Assembly: GCF_040730185.1 (NCBI RefSeq)
Contig: NZ_CP160402.1
Coordinates: 2,294,001-2,358,000 of the forward strand
Direction: 5' to 3'
Source: Streptomyces sp. Je 1-332
GTDB taxonomy: Bacteria; Actinomycetota; Actinomycetes; Streptomycetales; Streptomycetaceae
DNA: 64,000 nucleotides
Part shown: positions 8,463 to 16,667 of the stretch, one piece after another
How the letters are laid out: each line of letters opens with the position of its first letter
Position numbering within the stretch: the stretch's first letter is position 1
Program-made: the position numbers and the translations under genes
Notes under the pieces: model-generated
Told to the model about the DNA's origin: nothing
Database searches by the model: none
The model's input: only the letters and a program-made list of their open reading frames with translations

Positions 8463-9920
8463 TCAGGACGCCCGGCGGCGAGCCACGTAGACCGCCCCGG
8501 CGCCCGCGACGGCAATCGCCCCCGCCGCCCCGAGCAGCGCACCCGTCGGCACCGACGCACCGGTGGACGCCAGCGAACCCCCCGTACCGCCGCCGACCGT
8601 GCCGCCACCCCCGAGGTCCGACGAACCCCCGCCGGTGGAGCCGGAGTCCGCGGAACCGCCCGTCGAGCCGCCGCTGCCGCCCGGCAGTTCCGCGCCGTCG
8701 GCGACCGTGAGCGCCACCGTCACGGGGTCGATCGCGTCGCCCTCCTTGTAACTGGACGGCGCGTCCTCGCTCTCGAACTGCTTCGCGCCGGCCGCGGTGA
8801 ACGCAGCGGGCACCTTGTCGAGCACGACGACATCGTCCTTCGCCGCGTACGACGCCTTGGAGAGGTCGAGCGTCGCGAACTTCACGTCGTTGTTGGTGCC
8901 CTTGGGCGTGGTGACGTCCACCGTCAGCGAGCCCTTGGTGCCGTCCGCCGCCACCTTGATGTCGCTGAACTTCATGTCGATGCCGTGCGCCTTGTACTGG
9001 AAGCGGACGGCGCCGCCGAAGGACGCGTTCAGCTTCTTGGCGTCGCTGTCGACGTCACCCTTGGCGTACGGGAAGTCGTAGCCGTTGTCGTTCTTCTCGG
9101 CGCCGCCGGAGGGCGTGGCGTCACCGCCGGACTCGATGTAGCGGCGGAAGCTCTCCTTCACTCCCCAGGCGAGCGACCCGTCGTGGACTTTCCCCGCCTC
9201 CTCCGAGGGGGCGGGCTTCGAAGTGGACGACGTGGGAGCGGGGGTGGGCGAGGCCGTCGTCGAGCCGGACGGCGTGGGGGTGGCCGTCGGCTTCGGCGTC
9301 GAGGTCGGCTTGTCCGTGGGCGTCGGCGTGGGCGTCGGGGTCGGGGTGCCCGTCGGAGGCGTCTTCTGCGCGACGGTCAGCGGGTCGCCGTCCGCGCCCG
9401 TGTACCGGCCGCCGCCGCCGAGCGCCTCGTCCGCCTCCTTCGTCAGCTTGGTCTTCATGTCGGCCATGGTGCGCGTGACGGTGACGTCGGCGAGGGGCAC
9501 GTCCTCCTTGGGCGTACCGCCTTCTCTGGTGACGTCGGCCGTGATCTTCGCCTTGGCACTGTCGAAGCGGACGTCCGTGAGCTTGACGTCGAAGCGGTGC
9601 AGCTCGGAGGTGAAGTTCACGCTGCCCTTGAAGGCCAGGTCGACGGTGTGCTTCTCGGAGTCGTAGGTGCCCGCCCCGTCGACGAAGCTCAACGGCCCGT
9701 TCCCGGCGGCCTGTTCGGCGCCCCCGGCAACAGTGATCTTGCCGGCCGCCATGCCGGTCACGTAGCTGCGGTAGCTCTCCTTGACGCCCCACGTCAGCCG
9801 GTAGTCCTTCAGCGGCACTTCGGCCGCGGACACGGGGGCGGCCGCCAGGACGGTGGCGCCGAGCGCCACGGCGGTGGCGGCGGCCGAGGCGAGAGCTATG
9901 GGGCGGCGAATGGCTGCCAT
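8463..9920 (-). CDS. Cell-wall-anchored HtaA-domain haem-binding protein with LAxTG sortase motif
   Basis: A 485-residue secreted protein. A signal peptide (about residues 1-33, ending APVSAA) is followed by an HtaA domain (LTWGVKESYRSYVTG, with SELHRFDVKLTDV containing a conserved His), a Pro/Thr-rich linker, a second HtaA domain (LAWGVKESFRRYIES, KAHGIDMKFSDI), a Gly/Ser-rich stretch, then LASTG, a hydrophobic helix and RRRAS. HtaA domains bind haem through conserved Tyr and His residues in Corynebacterium. LAxTG is the sortase-E-type signal of Streptomyces, so the protein should be covalently attached to peptidoglycan. AAGGAG sits nine bases before the ATG. It lies downstream of the second HtaA gene and probably shares its iron-controlled promoter, although an 83-base gap with its own ribosome site separates them. 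Confidence 0.9.
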   Translation of the reverse strand: MAAIRRPIALASAAATAVALGATVLAAAPVSAAEVPLKDYRLTWGVKESYRSYVTGMAAGKITVAGGAEQAAGNGPLSFVDGAGTYDSEKHTVDLAFKGSVNFTSELHRFDVKLTDVRFDSAKAKITADVTREGGTPKEDVPLADVTVTRTMADMKTKLTKEADEALGGGGRYTGADGDPLTVAQKTPPTGTPTPTPTPTPTDKPTSTPKPTATPTPSGSTTASPTPAPTSSTSKPAPSEEAGKVHDGSLAWGVKESFRRYIESGGDATPSGGAEKNDNGYDFPYAKGDVDSDAKKLNASFGGAVRFQYKAHGIDMKFSDIKVAADGTKGSLTVDVTTPKGTNNDVKFATLDLSKASYAAKDDVVVLDKVPAAFTAAGAKQFESEDAPSSYKEGDAIDPVTVALTVADGAELPGGSGGSTGGSADSGSTGGGSSDLGGGGTVGGGTGGSLASTGASVPTGALLGAAGAIAVAGAGAVYVARRRAS

Positions 9921-10003
9921 GGTCAGTGGTCTCCTTGGAGTGAGGCGAGGTGAAGTGAAGTGGGGTGCGGAGCAAGGCGGGGCAGGACGGCGGTGCGGCT
10001 GCG

Positions 10004-11422
10004 TCAGGCCTGGTCGGCGCCGCGCCGTTTGCGTACGACTCCGAAGGTGACCGCCGCGGCGAGCAGCACCGCCACGCCCGCGCCGATGCCGATCGGCAGG
10101 GCGGGTGACGAGGAGTCGGAGGAGTCGGCGGCGTTCTCGGTCTTCGGCTCGGCGGCCTTCTTCGCCTGCGGCGTCGGGCTCGCGGAGGAGCCGAGGTCCG
10201 GCAGCGCGGGCAGCTTCGCGTCGGCATCGAGGGCGACGGCGAGCGAGAGCGGGTCCATCGCGGAGCCCGCCTTGTACATGCCGCCGAACGCCTTGGCGCC
10301 GTCGGCGGTGAGCTTCGATGGCACTTCGGTGAGGGAGACGAGCCCGTCCTTCGGCTTCAACTCCCCTGCGGCGAAGGTGATCAGGGGCACCTTCCTCAAC
10401 GTCACGCCCTTGTCGCCCTTGCTCCGGACGGAGGCGAAGAGCGTGCCCTTGCCGTCCTCGGCCTCGACGGCGACCTTGCTCAGCGTGAGGTCGAGGCCGT
10501 GTTCGCCGGTGAAGCGCACCGCGCCCGCGAAGTCCGCGTCGAGCGTCTGCTTCTTCTTGTCGTACGTCCCCTCGCCCTGGGGGAAGCGGAAGAGCGCGCC
10601 GCCGTCCTGGGCCCCGGCGGACAGTTTCCACTCGCCCTGGGCGATGGACCCGGTGACGTACTCGCGGAAGGTGCGGCGCACACCCCAGTCGACGGCGGCG
10701 TCCTCGATCCGCCCCGCCTTCGCCTTCTCACCGGAGGACTTCGAGGGCTTCGGTGCGGGCTTCTTCGACTGCTTGCCGGGGGCGGACTTCGCCGCGAGGT
10801 CCGTGGACAGGCTCACCCGGTCGAGCTCGGTGCCCGCCGTGTAGTACCCGGCGAAGGCCTTCGCCCCCTGCGAAGTGAGTGTCGCGGGGAGGTTGTTGAG
10901 GGCGATCGGTCCCGAGCCGCCCTTCATGTCGACGCCGGACATACCGAGGCTCGCGAGCGGCACCTGGGCGTTGGTCGTGACCTTGCCCGTGCCCTTCTCC
11001 TTGCTCACCATGTCGGCGTAGAGCGTGCCGGAGCCGCCGGAGATCTTGACGGTGGGGCGGCTGATGGTGAGGTCCAGCTCGTACGAGCCGCCCTTCTTGT
11101 GCCCGAGGAAGTGCACCCCGCCGGAGAACCCGGCGCTGAAGGCCCCGCTGTCCGGGTCGTACGAGCCCTTCGCCGAGTGGAAGCGGAACTGGCTGCCGCC
11201 GACCGTGGCGGCGCCGCCCTGGAGGGTCGAACTTCCTTGGGCGACGGGCCCGGTGACGTAGCTCTGGAAGGAGGATTTGATGCCCCAGTCGAGCCGTCCG
11301 CCCTGGACCGTGCGGTCCTCCGCGTGCGCGCCGGCCGCGGGGAGCAGTGCTCCGACGAGTGCGGTGAGCACGGCCACGGCTCCGGCGCGGGCGATGGCTC
11401 GCGCCTGTCTTGACGACGACAT
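10004..11422 (-). CDS. htaA: Membrane-anchored HtaA-domain haem-binding protein
   Basis: A 472-residue exported protein. The signal peptide ends at about AHAE (residues 34-35). HtaA domain 1 begins LDWGIKSSFQSYVTG. A Lys/Pro-rich linker leads to HtaA domain 2 (VDWGVRRTFREYVTG, FTGEHGLDLTLSK with the conserved His). The C-terminus is a membrane helix with a basic tail (GVVRKRRGADQA) and no sortase motif, so it is anchored in the membrane rather than the wall. In Corynebacterium, HtaA takes haem from haemoglobin and hands it to HmuT. The iron box at 11446 lies 24 bases before its ATG, so it should be strongly iron-repressed. It diverges from hmuTUV. Together with the wall-anchored paralogue it suggests a wall-to-membrane haem relay. 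Confidence 0.92.
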   Translation of the reverse strand: MSSSRQARAIARAGAVAVLTALVGALLPAAGAHAEDRTVQGGRLDWGIKSSFQSYVTGPVAQGSSTLQGGAATVGGSQFRFHSAKGSYDPDSGAFSAGFSGGVHFLGHKKGGSYELDLTISRPTVKISGGSGTLYADMVSKEKGTGKVTTNAQVPLASLGMSGVDMKGGSGPIALNNLPATLTSQGAKAFAGYYTAGTELDRVSLSTDLAAKSAPGKQSKKPAPKPSKSSGEKAKAGRIEDAAVDWGVRRTFREYVTGSIAQGEWKLSAGAQDGGALFRFPQGEGTYDKKKQTLDADFAGAVRFTGEHGLDLTLSKVAVEAEDGKGTLFASVRSKGDKGVTLRKVPLITFAAGELKPKDGLVSLTEVPSKLTADGAKAFGGMYKAGSAMDPLSLAVALDADAKLPALPDLGSSASPTPQAKKAAEPKTENAADSSDSSSPALPIGIGAGVAVLLAAAVTFGVVRKRRGADQA

Positions 11423-11445
11423 GGGACCCCTCCAGGTGTGGCTAA

Positions 11446-11464
11446 TGAGGTAAGGCTAACCTAA
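11446..11464 (-). promoter_or_regulatory. Iron box (DmdR1/IdeR operator) between htaA and hmuTUV
   Basis: TGAGGTAAGGCTAACCTAA matches 17 of 19 positions of the iron-box consensus (TTAGGTTAGGCTAACCTAA), by eye. It lies 24 bases before the htaA start and about 107 bases before hmuT. Its position suits direct repression of htaA. It may also control hmuTUV if that promoter starts close by; no second box is visible before hmuT. Confidence 0.88.
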
Positions 11465-11571
11465 ACTACGATCACTCCGGCTGGAACCCCCATCCCGGGC
11501 CACCCGGACCCGGGCACCGCACGGCGGAGCCTCGGCGGGCCCTCAACAGCACGACAGGACGGTGGACTTCG

Positions 11572-12594
11572 GTGCGTAGGCCACGCTCACTCCGTATCGC
11601 CGGCGCGTGGACCGCCGTTCTCGCCCTGGCCCTCACGGGCTGTGGATCGTCGACGGACGACGGCGGCGGGGCGTCCCCCAAGGTGAAGGCGGCGGCCTCG
11701 GCGCCCGACCGGGTCGAACCCCTGGCGTCACGCCCCGACCCCGCGCTCCCGGCCACCGTCACCTCGGCCGACGGCAAGAAGGTCACTGTCGAGGATACGA
11801 GCCGGATCGTGCCGCTCACCGGCAGCCTGAGCGAGATCGTCTTCACGCTCGGCCTCGGCGAGAACGTCGTGGCCCGCGACATCACCGCCACCTTCGAGCA
11901 GGCGAAGAAGCTGCCGGTGGTGACACGTGCGCACGACGTCTCGGCGGAGAGCGTCCTCTCCCTGAAGCCGACGGTCGTCCTCGCGGACACCACGACGGGG
12001 CCGGCGGAGGCGATCGGCCAGATACGTGACGCGGGCATCCCGCTGGTCGTGTTCGACCCGGCGAAGGGCCTCGACGACGTGGGCCCCCGGATCGACGCGG
12101 TGGCCAAGGCGCTAGGCGTCGAGAAGTCGGGCGACGAGCTCAAGTCCCGTACACAGGAACGCATCGCGAAGGCACGCAAGGCCATCCCCGCGTCCGCCCG
12201 CACCGAGAAGCCCCGCGTCGCCTTCCTCTACCTGCGCGGCTCCGCCTCCGTCTATCTGCTCGGCGGTCGCGAGTCCGGAGCGAGTTCACTCCTGGAGGCG
12301 GCGGGCGCGGTCGACGCGGGCAAGGCCTCGGGGCTCCCGAAGGACTTCACCGCGATCACCAGCGAGGCACTGGCCAAGGCGGCGCCGGACGCGATCCTGG
12401 TCATGTCCAAGGGGCTCGAATCGGTCGACGGCGTGGAGGGTCTGCTCAAGGTCCCGGGGGTCGCCGAGACCCCGGCCGGCCTCGACCGCCGCATCGTCTC
12501 GGTCGACGACGGGGTGCTCCTCAACTACGGGCCGCGCACGGACCAGGTCCTGAAGTCCCTGGTGGAGCAGTTGTACGGGGGCGGTCAGAAGTGA
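11572..12594 (+). CDS. hmuT: Haem ABC transporter, substrate-binding lipoprotein
   Basis: A 340-residue lipoprotein that would receive haem outside the membrane and present it to HmuU. The signal peptide ends in a lipobox ALALTGCGSS, with the lipidated Cys near residue 24. The mature part has the two lobes of a class III periplasmic binding protein: RIVPLTGSLSEIVFTLGLGENVVARD, then VESVLSL-type and LVVFDPAKGLDDV segments, YLRGSASVYLLGG, and a final lobe with DRRIVSVDDGVLLNYGPRT. HmuT-type proteins coordinate haem with His and Tyr. The GTG start at 11572 gives a normal signal peptide. The gene overlaps hmuU by four bases (GTGA), indicating coupled translation. Confidence 0.93.
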   Translation: MRRPRSLRIAGAWTAVLALALTGCGSSTDDGGGASPKVKAAASAPDRVEPLASRPDPALPATVTSADGKKVTVEDTSRIVPLTGSLSEIVFTLGLGENVVARDITATFEQAKKLPVVTRAHDVSAESVLSLKPTVVLADTTTGPAEAIGQIRDAGIPLVVFDPAKGLDDVGPRIDAVAKALGVEKSGDELKSRTQERIAKARKAIPASARTEKPRVAFLYLRGSASVYLLGGRESGASSLLEAAGAVDAGKASGLPKDFTAITSEALAKAAPDAILVMSKGLESVDGVEGLLKVPGVAETPAGLDRRIVSVDDGVLLNYGPRTDQVLKSLVEQLYGGGQK

Positions 12595-13685
12595 CCGTCC
12601 TGACCAAGGCGGCGGACACCGGTCCCGGCACGCGGGAGCCCGCGGCCCGCCGAAGCCGGCGCGGCGCGGCCACCTCCCTGACCGCCGGGCTCACGGCCGC
12701 CCTCGTCCTCCTCTGCTTCCTCTCCGCGGGCATCGGCGCGTACGACATCCCCCTCGGGGACGTCCTCGGTTCCGTACAGCACCGGATCGGGCTCGGCGGA
12801 AGCGCGCTCGACCGGGTCGGCGAGAGCGTCCTGTGGAACGTGCGGCTGCCGCGCGTGACGCTCGCGCTGCTCGTCGGCGGGTCGCTCGGCTGCGCGGGGG
12901 CGCTCATGCAGGGCGTGTTCGGCAATCCGCTCGCCGAGCCCGGCGTCATCGGGATCTCCGCGGGCGCGGCCGTCGGTGCGGTGGCGTCGATCGCGCTCGG
13001 CCTCAGCTTCTTCGGCAACTGGACCGTGACGGTCTGTGCGTTCGTCGCCGGTCTCGCCACCGTCCTTCTCGTGTACGTCCTTTCGCGCGACGGCGGGCGT
13101 ACGGAGGTCGTCACGCTCATCCTCACCGGGATCGCCGTGAACGCGTTCGCGGGGGCACTGATCGGGCTCTGCATCTTCTTCGCGGACAACGCGCAGATCA
13201 CCCAGATCACGTTCTGGCAGCTCGGCTCGCTCGCGGGGGCGACATGGCCGAAGGTGCTCGCCGTGCTGCCGTGCGCGGTGGCCGGTCTCGCCGTGGCGCC
13301 GCTGTACGCACGGAAGTTGGACCTGCTCGCGCTCGGCGAGCGGCCCGCGCGGCATCTGGGGGTGGACGTCGAGCGGCTGCGGCTCGTGCTCGTCCTGGTG
13401 GTGGCGCTGCTGACCGCCGCCGCCGTGGCCGTCGCCGGGATCATCACGTTCGTCGGCCTGCTCGTCCCGCATCTGCTGCGGATGGCGGCGGGTCCCGGTC
13501 ACCGCTTCCTCGTGCCGGGCAGTGCGCTGGGCGGGGCGGTCGTCCTGGTCGGCGCGGATCTCGCGGCGCGGACGGTGGCGGCTCCCGCGGAGCTGCCGCT
13601 GGGGGTGCTCACCGCGCTCTTCGGCAGCCCGTTCTTCTTCTGGCTGCTGCGCAGGACCCGTCGTAGGCAAGGGGGTTGGGCATGA
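12591..13685 (+). CDS. hmuU: Haem ABC transporter permease (FecCD family)
   Basis: A 364-residue permease with about ten hydrophobic segments. FecCD signatures are NVRLPRVTLALLVGGSLGCAGALMQ, NPLAEPGVIGISAGAAVGA, FWQLGSL, and the coupling/C-terminal region FVGLLVPHLLRM and ELPLGVLTALFGSPFFFWLL. This is the BtuC/HmuU fold, which forms the haem path as a homodimer. The N-terminal 30 residues are basic and hydrophilic (cytoplasmic). Its start overlaps the hmuT stop by GTGA and its stop overlaps hmuV by ATGA, so all three are translated from one mRNA. Confidence 0.93.
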   Translation: MTVLTKAADTGPGTREPAARRSRRGAATSLTAGLTAALVLLCFLSAGIGAYDIPLGDVLGSVQHRIGLGGSALDRVGESVLWNVRLPRVTLALLVGGSLGCAGALMQGVFGNPLAEPGVIGISAGAAVGAVASIALGLSFFGNWTVTVCAFVAGLATVLLVYVLSRDGGRTEVVTLILTGIAVNAFAGALIGLCIFFADNAQITQITFWQLGSLAGATWPKVLAVLPCAVAGLAVAPLYARKLDLLALGERPARHLGVDVERLRLVLVLVVALLTAAAVAVAGIITFVGLLVPHLLRMAAGPGHRFLVPGSALGGAVVLVGADLAARTVAAPAELPLGVLTALFGSPFFFWLLRRTRRRQGGWA

Positions 13686-14530
13686 TCGGGCGGATCGCAC
13701 GTCGGCTGTTCGCACCCGGCGGCGGGCGGAATGCGCTGCCGGGGGGTTTCGCACCCGGCGACGTACTCGCCGACGCGTCGGAGCTGGTGGTGCGGCTCGG
13801 CGGGCGCGAGGTCCTGTCCGGGGTGTCCCTCACCGCGCGGGCGGGCGAGGTCCTGGCCCTGGTCGGGCCCAACGGAGCAGGCAAATCGACCCTGTTGGCC
13901 GCGCTGGCCGCGGATGTGCCGGTGGAGGCGGGGGTGGTGCGGGTCTGCGGGCGCCCTGTCACGGCGTGGCCCGCGCGTGAACTCGCCCTGCGGCGCGCGG
14001 TGTTGCCGCAGGCGGCCGCACTCTCCTTCCCTTTCGCGGTCGAGGATGTCGTACGGATGGGGCGTGCGCCCTGGGCGGGGACGGTGCGGGAGGAGGACGA
14101 CGACCGTGTCGTGCGGGAGTCGATGGCCGCGACGGAGGTGGGTGCTTTCGCCGCCCGTTCCTTCTCCGCGCTGAGCGGGGGTGAGCGGGCGCGGGTCGCG
14201 CTGGCGCGGGTCCTTGCCCAGCGGGCCCCCTTGCTCCTCCTGGATGAGCCGACCGCGGCGCTCGACCTCCGCCACCAGGAGCTGGTCCTGCGGATCTGCC
14301 GGGAGCGGGCCGCTGCGGGGGATGCGGTGGTGGTGGTTCTGCATGACCTGGGTCTTGCCGCTGCGTACGCGGATCGGGTGGCGGTGTTGTGTGACGGGGG
14401 CGTCGCCGCGGAGGGGCCTCCGGCCGGGGTCTTCACCGACGGTCTTCTCACCGAGGTCTACCGCCAGCCGGTCGAGGTGTTCCCGCACCCGCGGACGGGG
14501 GCGCCACTGGTGGCTCCGGTGCGGGGCTGA
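13682..14530 (+). CDS. hmuV: Haem ABC transporter ATP-binding protein
   Basis: A 282-residue ATPase driving haem import. Visible motifs, in order, are Walker A GPNGAGKST, the Q-loop in RRAVLPQAAALSFPF, the ABC signature FSALSGGERARVALARVL, Walker B LLLLDEPTAALD and the H-loop VVVVLHDLGLAAAYADRV. ATG at 13682 overlaps the hmuU stop by four bases; an in-frame TTG six bases earlier is less likely. An extra N-terminal stretch of about 35 residues precedes the usual start of the domain. A long hairpin repeat follows about 70 bases after the stop and may end the operon. Confidence 0.93.
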   Translation: MIGRIARRLFAPGGGRNALPGGFAPGDVLADASELVVRLGGREVLSGVSLTARAGEVLALVGPNGAGKSTLLAALAADVPVEAGVVRVCGRPVTAWPARELALRRAVLPQAAALSFPFAVEDVVRMGRAPWAGTVREEDDDRVVRESMAATEVGAFAARSFSALSGGERARVALARVLAQRAPLLLLDEPTAALDLRHQELVLRICRERAAAGDAVVVVLHDLGLAAAYADRVAVLCDGGVAAEGPPAGVFTDGLLTEVYRQPVEVFPHPRTGAPLVAPVRG

Positions 14531-14598
14531 AGGCGAACCCGGCGGGGCCCGAAACGATGGGCTCCGCCCCCTCCGCCCCCTCCACCCCGAATAGATTG

Positions 14599-14648
14599 CC
14601 TCAGGCGCCGGACGGGCTGAAACCCATCAGCCCGTCCGGCGCTTGAGG
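14599..14648. repeat. Near-perfect 22-bp inverted repeat (dispersed Streptomyces hairpin)
   Basis: The left arm (14599-14620) and right arm (14627-14648) pair at 21 of 22 positions with a six-base loop. The right arm is the same family as the element at 7670. It may act as a terminator for hmuTUV, although no T-run follows. Its sequence is recognisable as a common intergenic repeat of Streptomyces. Confidence 0.8.
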
Positions 14649-14760
14649 ACGAACTCGGCGAAGCCGGTGACTTCGATCTCCAGGAGCTCTGACCCGCCGC
14701 TGACGCCCTTTCCGGCCCCGGTAGGGTTCGTGCCCGGGAAGGGCGTAGGTGAGGGGACCC

Positions 14761-15741
14761 ATGAGTAAGGTGCGCAGACTTCGCAGTCTCAGCCGACCGG
14801 CCACGGCGGCGGCAGCGGTGACCGTTCTGACGGTGACGGCGAGCGGGTGCGTGACGGTGCACGGGGAGCGGGAAGTCGTCCCGTCGGCGACGAAGGCCGA
14901 GGCAGAACGTGCGCTGAAGGACTTCCTCACCGCGTACAACAAGGCCGAGAAGGCCTACGACCCGGCCCTGGACGCCGCCCGGGTCACCGGACCGCTGAGC
15001 GCCATCAATCAGGCGGGGCTGAAGTCGAACCGCGCCCGGCACCCGGACGGCAATCCCGGTCAGGTGCCGCTGAAGCTGACGGACGCGAAGTTCACGATCC
15101 CCAAGAAGGCCGGCTGGCCGCGGTGGTTCGTCGCCGATACGCAGGCCAATCGCCGGGAGGACATGCGCTGGCTGTTCGTCTTCACGAAGGGCAGCGCCGA
15201 CCAGTTGTGGGAGGCCTCCTACCTGAACCTGGTGTCGCCCGAGAAGCTGCCCGAGCTGAAGAAGGACAAGGACGGCTTCGCGGAGCCGGTCGCGGTGAAC
15301 TCCAAGGCCCTCGCGGTGGCGCCGAAGAACCTCGGCAGGGAGTACACGTCGTATCTGAAGTCGGGCGGCGACGTGTTCGCGCCGGGCGACCACACGTCGA
15401 CGTGGAAGGCGTTCCGCGACAAGAACACCAAGCGCCGCGGCATCGCCGTGCAGTACATCGACGAGCCCAAGAACGACGGGACGTTCGCGCCGGTGGGCCT
15501 GCGTACCCAGGACGGCGGGGCGATGGTCTTCTTCTCGACGCACCACTACGAGAAGCAGACCGCGGCGAAGGGCGTGAACCTCACCGTCGAGCCCGAGGTG
15601 AAGCCTCTCCTCACGGGCGAGGTCAGGCAGTCGGTGACGCTGGAGCGCGTCTCCAACCAGGTCGTCGTCGACCCGGCGGGCTCGGGCAAGGTGGCGTTCC
15701 TGAGCCGCATCCAGGGCCTGACGGGCGCGAAGGGCGAGTAA
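14761..15741 (+). CDS. Secreted lipoprotein, DUF8094-like
   Basis: A 326-residue lipoprotein. The signal peptide (MSKVRRLRSLSRPATAAAA) ends in a lipobox-like VTASGCVTVHG, with the Cys at about residue 29. The mature part has no metal-binding or catalytic motif that I recognise. It contains conserved-looking segments such as WPRWFVADTQ, LFVFTKGSADQLWEASYL and GDVFAPGDHTSTWKAFRD that recur in a family of Streptomyces lipoproteins of unknown function. ATG at 14761 has GAGGGG six bases upstream. The gene stands alone between the haem repeat and a convergent primase-like gene. Confidence 0.75.
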   Translation: MSKVRRLRSLSRPATAAAAVTVLTVTASGCVTVHGEREVVPSATKAEAERALKDFLTAYNKAEKAYDPALDAARVTGPLSAINQAGLKSNRARHPDGNPGQVPLKLTDAKFTIPKKAGWPRWFVADTQANRREDMRWLFVFTKGSADQLWEASYLNLVSPEKLPELKKDKDGFAEPVAVNSKALAVAPKNLGREYTSYLKSGGDVFAPGDHTSTWKAFRDKNTKRRGIAVQYIDEPKNDGTFAPVGLRTQDGGAMVFFSTHHYEKQTAAKGVNLTVEPEVKPLLTGEVRQSVTLERVSNQVVVDPAGSGKVAFLSRIQGLTGAKGE

Positions 15742-15753
15742 CCGCGCGTCGCG

Positions 15754-16497
15754 TCAGCCTCTCAACGGCCAGGCCGCGACGTCGTGCTGGGGCTCGCCGG
15801 CGACGCGGGCGCACTCGTCGGTGAGCGTCTCCAGGAGCGTCAGCGGGTCCGGCAGCGCGTGTTCGGGGCCGCGGATCCAGTGGACCGCCAGGTCACCGGG
15901 GAGCCGCGCGGGTGGCACGAGGACGTACGAACCGCGGCAGTGCCAGCGCAGGCCGGGGTGTTCGTTCGTGGTCTCGGGGTGGCAGTCCAGCTCGCAGGGC
16001 CACCACTCGTCCTCGTCCTCGGGGGTGCCGCGGGTGAGCGTGAAGAAGAGCATCCGCCCCTCGTCCATGGTGCCCTCGGACTCGGCGACGGGGCCGACCT
16101 CGATGCCGTCGGCGAGCAGCCTTCCGAGGGCCTCGCGGCCCGCGGCGAGCGGTACGTCGAGGACGTCGTGGACCATGCCGGTCGCGGTGATGAAGTTGGC
16201 CTGCGGCTGGTGCCTGGCCCAGCGCTCGATCTGCCCGCGGTCGGTGGTGGCCTGCGTCTGCCAGGCGAAGGAGATGGGGTGCCTGGCGGGGGTCGGACAG
16301 CCGATGCGGTCACAGGAACATCTGTACGCGGAGGGGTGCGCGGCCGGTGAGAGCGGCAGACCCGCCGCCGCCGCGGCGACGAGCAGGGCCTCGCGGCCCG
16401 CCTCCTCACCTGCCGTGTCCTCCGGTCGGGGACGTCGGCGAAGCCACTGGGAAATCCTGCTCTGCCCGCCGGACCGGCGGCCGAACTCCGCGCCCAT
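15754..16497 (-). CDS. Prim-Pol N-terminal-like protein (bifunctional primase/polymerase domain)
   Basis: A 247-residue cytosolic protein. After a basic N-terminus it reads LPLSPAAHPSAYRCSCDRIGCPTPARHPISFAWQTQATTD, where the C-x-C-x4-C segment and the A-R-H-P-x-S-x-x-W box match the start of bifunctional primase/polymerase (Prim-Pol) N-terminal domains from Streptomyces. The later catalytic acidic residues of true Prim-Pol (D-x-D) are not obvious, and there is no helicase part, so it may be a non-catalytic relative; many Streptomyces carry such stand-alone genes. Its stop lies 12 bases after the convergent lipoprotein gene. Confidence 0.72.
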   Translation of the reverse strand: MGAEFGRRSGGQSRISQWLRRRPRPEDTAGEEAGREALLVAAAAAGLPLSPAAHPSAYRCSCDRIGCPTPARHPISFAWQTQATTDRGQIERWARHQPQANFITATGMVHDVLDVPLAAGREALGRLLADGIEVGPVAESEGTMDEGRMLFFTLTRGTPEDEDEWWPCELDCHPETTNEHPGLRWHCRGSYVLVPPARLPGDLAVHWIRGPEHALPDPLTLLETLTDECARVAGEPQHDVAAWPLRG

Positions 16498-16654
16498 CTA
16501 TCCCCTCACCTCGCATGTGTGCCGAGAAGCATCTCCCATGGTCGCACCATCCTGCTCCTCGGGGGGCCAGAGCCCACATCCGGGGTAGCAGGGGTGATGC
16601 AAGGCGCAGGGTGACATCGCGCGTCATTGCGTACTAACCGGTGATTTGCCCCCC

Positions 16655-16660
16655 TACCGT
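16655..16660 (+). promoter_or_regulatory. Candidate -10 element, leaderless GDPD transcript
   Basis: TACCGT ends seven bases before the ATG at 16668. No ribosome-binding sequence lies between. No convincing -35 hexamer was seen. Confidence 0.4.
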
Positions 16661-16667
16661 GTTCGCC

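Noticed and set aside
8190..9953. 587-codon plus-strand frame opposite the LASTG protein
   Set aside because: Antisense shadow of a gene with clear signal peptide, HtaA domains and sortase motif; the frame has no recognisable domain.
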